Assembly (NCBI GenBank): GCA_050247255.1
Contig: JBFWUM010000103.1
Coordinates: forward strand, 1-5,729
Reading direction: 5' to 3'
Source of the DNA: JBFWUM01 sp050247255
Lineage (GTDB): Bacteria; Acidobacteriota; Vicinamibacteria; Vicinamibacterales; UBA2999
Length of the DNA stretch: 5,729 nucleotides
Shown here: piece after piece, positions 4,711-5,729 of the stretch
How the letters are laid out: each line of letters opens with the position of its first letter
How positions within the stretch are numbered: the first letter of the stretch is position 1
Made by a program: the position numbers and the translations under genes
Notes under the pieces: model-generated
What the model was told of the DNA's origin: nothing
Seen by the model: the letters and a program-made list of their open reading frames with translations, nothing else
The model's database searches: none

Positions 4711-5729
4711 ATGAGCGATCGCTTTCACGTCGCAACGCGCAAGGGACTCTTCACCGTTGAGCGCGGCAGCCGCGGCTGGGCGATCGGCCGCACCAGCTTT
4801 CTCGGCGACAACTGCACGCTCGTGCTGCACGACCCGCGCGACGGGAGCCTCCTCGCCGCGCTCGATCACGGCCACTTCGGCGTGAAGATGCACCGTTCGC
4901 GCGACGGCGGAGCGACGTGGCAGGAGGTGGCTGCGCCGAAGTATCCGGAGAAGCCGGCCGACTACATGCCGAAGGCGCCCGCCGAGGGAAAGCCGGTGGA
5001 GTGGACGCTGAAGCTGGTGTGGGCGCTTGCCGCCGGCGGACGCAACGAGCCGGGTGTCCTCTGGTGCGGCACGCTCCCTGGCGGGCTGTTCAAGTCAGAG
5101 GATGGCGGCGAGTCCTGGGCGTTGAACCGTCCGCTCTGGGACGATCCCCGGCGCGAAGAGTGGTTCGGCGGCGGCGCCGACCAGCCCGGCATCCATGCGA
5201 TCTGCGTCGATCCACGGGATGCGAGGCACGTGACGATCGCCATCTCGTGCGGCGGCGTCTGGACGACGCGCGACGGCGGTGCCACCTGGACGCTGGAAGG
5301 CAAGGGACTGCGCGCGGAATACATGCCGCCGGAGCGGCAGCACGACCAGAACGTGCAGGACATCCATATGCTCGCCCAGTGCCAGGCGCAGCCGGACGTC
5401 ATGTGGGGCCAGCATCACAACGGCATCTTCCGGTCGACGGATGGCGGCGCCACATTCACCGAGATCACGGACGTCAAGCCGTCTGTGTTCGGCTTCGCCG
5501 TGGCGGCGCACCCGACCGACCCGAACACGGCGTGGTTCGTGCCGTCCATCAAGGACGAGAAGCGCTACCCCGTCGATGCCCGCGTTGTCGTCACCCGCAC
5601 GCGCGATGGCGGCAAGACGTTCGAGACGCTGGCCAAGGGGCTGCCGCAGGAGCACGCCTACGACCTGACGTTCCGCCATGCGCTCGACGTCGACGACACC
5701 GGCAGCCGCCTGGCGTTCGGCTCGACGAC
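4711..5729 (+). CDS. BNR/Asp-box beta-propeller protein (sialidase superfamily fold), 3' end missing
   Basis: The ATG at 4711 directly follows the upstream TGA, and the frame is open for 339 codons to the right edge, so the C-terminus is missing. Five Asp boxes of the form S/T-x-D-G-G-x-T/S-W/F are visible at residues 63-70 (SRDGGATW), 129-136, 186-193, 242-249 and 297-304. They are spaced 66, 57, 56 and 55 residues apart, the rhythm of propeller blades. There is no signal peptide or membrane segment, so it is probably cytoplasmic, unlike most sialidases. Automated tools would probably call it exo-alpha-sialidase or a glycosyl hydrolase, but Asp boxes are structural and I cannot identify the arginine triad, so I do not assign that activity. 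Histidines recur near conserved-looking motifs (H53 and H55 in DHGHFG, H162, H211, H219, H235-H236 in QHHNG, H315, H323). Co-transcription with a ubiquitin-like carrier suggests a joint, unknown role. Confidence 0.88.
   Translation, partial: MSDRFHVATRKGLFTVERGSRGWAIGRTSFLGDNCTLVLHDPRDGSLLAALDHGHFGVKMHRSRDGGATWQEVAAPKYPEKPADYMPKAPAEGKPVEWTLKLVWALAAGGRNEPGVLWCGTLPGGLFKSEDGGESWALNRPLWDDPRREEWFGGGADQPGIHAICVDPRDARHVTIAISCGGVWTTRDGGATWTLEGKGLRAEYMPPERQHDQNVQDIHMLAQCQAQPDVMWGQHHNGIFRSTDGGATFTEITDVKPSVFGFAVAAHPTDPNTAWFVPSIKDEKRYPVDARVVVTRTRDGGKTFETLAKGLPQEHAYDLTFRHALDVDDTGSRLAFGST

Noticed and set aside
4387..4893. N-terminal extension of the helical-repeat protein upstream to 4893
   Set aside because: It runs antisense to the well-supported MoaD-like gene and would bury the signal peptide in the middle of the protein.
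4711..5729. Assigning exo-alpha-sialidase activity to the propeller protein
   Set aside because: Asp boxes define the fold only. I could not identify the catalytic arginine triad or the Tyr/Glu pair, the protein has no secretion signal, and its partner is a sulfur-carrier-like protein.

Overview
The window is a GC-rich, densely coded piece of bacterial chromosome. It holds six convincing protein genes, plus a possible seventh cut by the left edge. I see no tRNA, rRNA, CRISPR array, insertion sequence or phage gene. The gene mix (a eukaryote-type NADP isocitrate dehydrogenase, an Ig-like/IPT lipoprotein, a secreted HEAT-like protein, a MoaD-like/BNR-propeller pair, high GC, GTG starts) would suit a high-GC soil or sediment bacterium such as an Acidobacteriota (Vicinamibacteria-like) lineage. 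That placement is an inference from gene content, not a test.

Layout. Positions 1-4386 are read on the minus strand. From right to left they hold a secreted alpha-helical-repeat protein (4386 to 3457), a lipoprotein with two tandem Ig-like repeats and a C-terminal IPT/TIG domain (3316 to 2282), NADP-dependent isocitrate dehydrogenase (2175 to 961), and a DinB-fold maleylpyruvate isomerase-type protein (956 to 135) that starts four bases after the isocitrate dehydrogenase stop. A short reading frame from 51 to the left edge may be another gene. At 4387-4440 transcription diverges. On the plus strand come a MoaD/ThiS-type ubiquitin-like protein ending in Gly-Gly (4441-4710) and, with no gap, a multi-Asp-box (BNR) beta-propeller protein (4711 to beyond the right edge).

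How the genes relate. Isocitrate dehydrogenase supplies 2-oxoglutarate and NADPH in the TCA cycle. It has its own promoter with a perfect TATAAT, and the isomerase-like gene rides on its transcript. The two envelope proteins appear to be separate units. The ubiquitin-like protein and the propeller protein are almost certainly one operon and are the least explained part of the window. No MoaE, MoeB/ThiF-type E1 or thiamin gene is visible, so the sulfur-carrier-like protein is paired with a cytoplasmic, histidine-rich propeller rather than with its textbook partners. The divergent spacer has the geometry expected for two leaderless transcripts. Two palindromes, one in the isocitrate dehydrogenase leader and one in the AT-rich leader of the lipoprotein gene, are candidate control sites.
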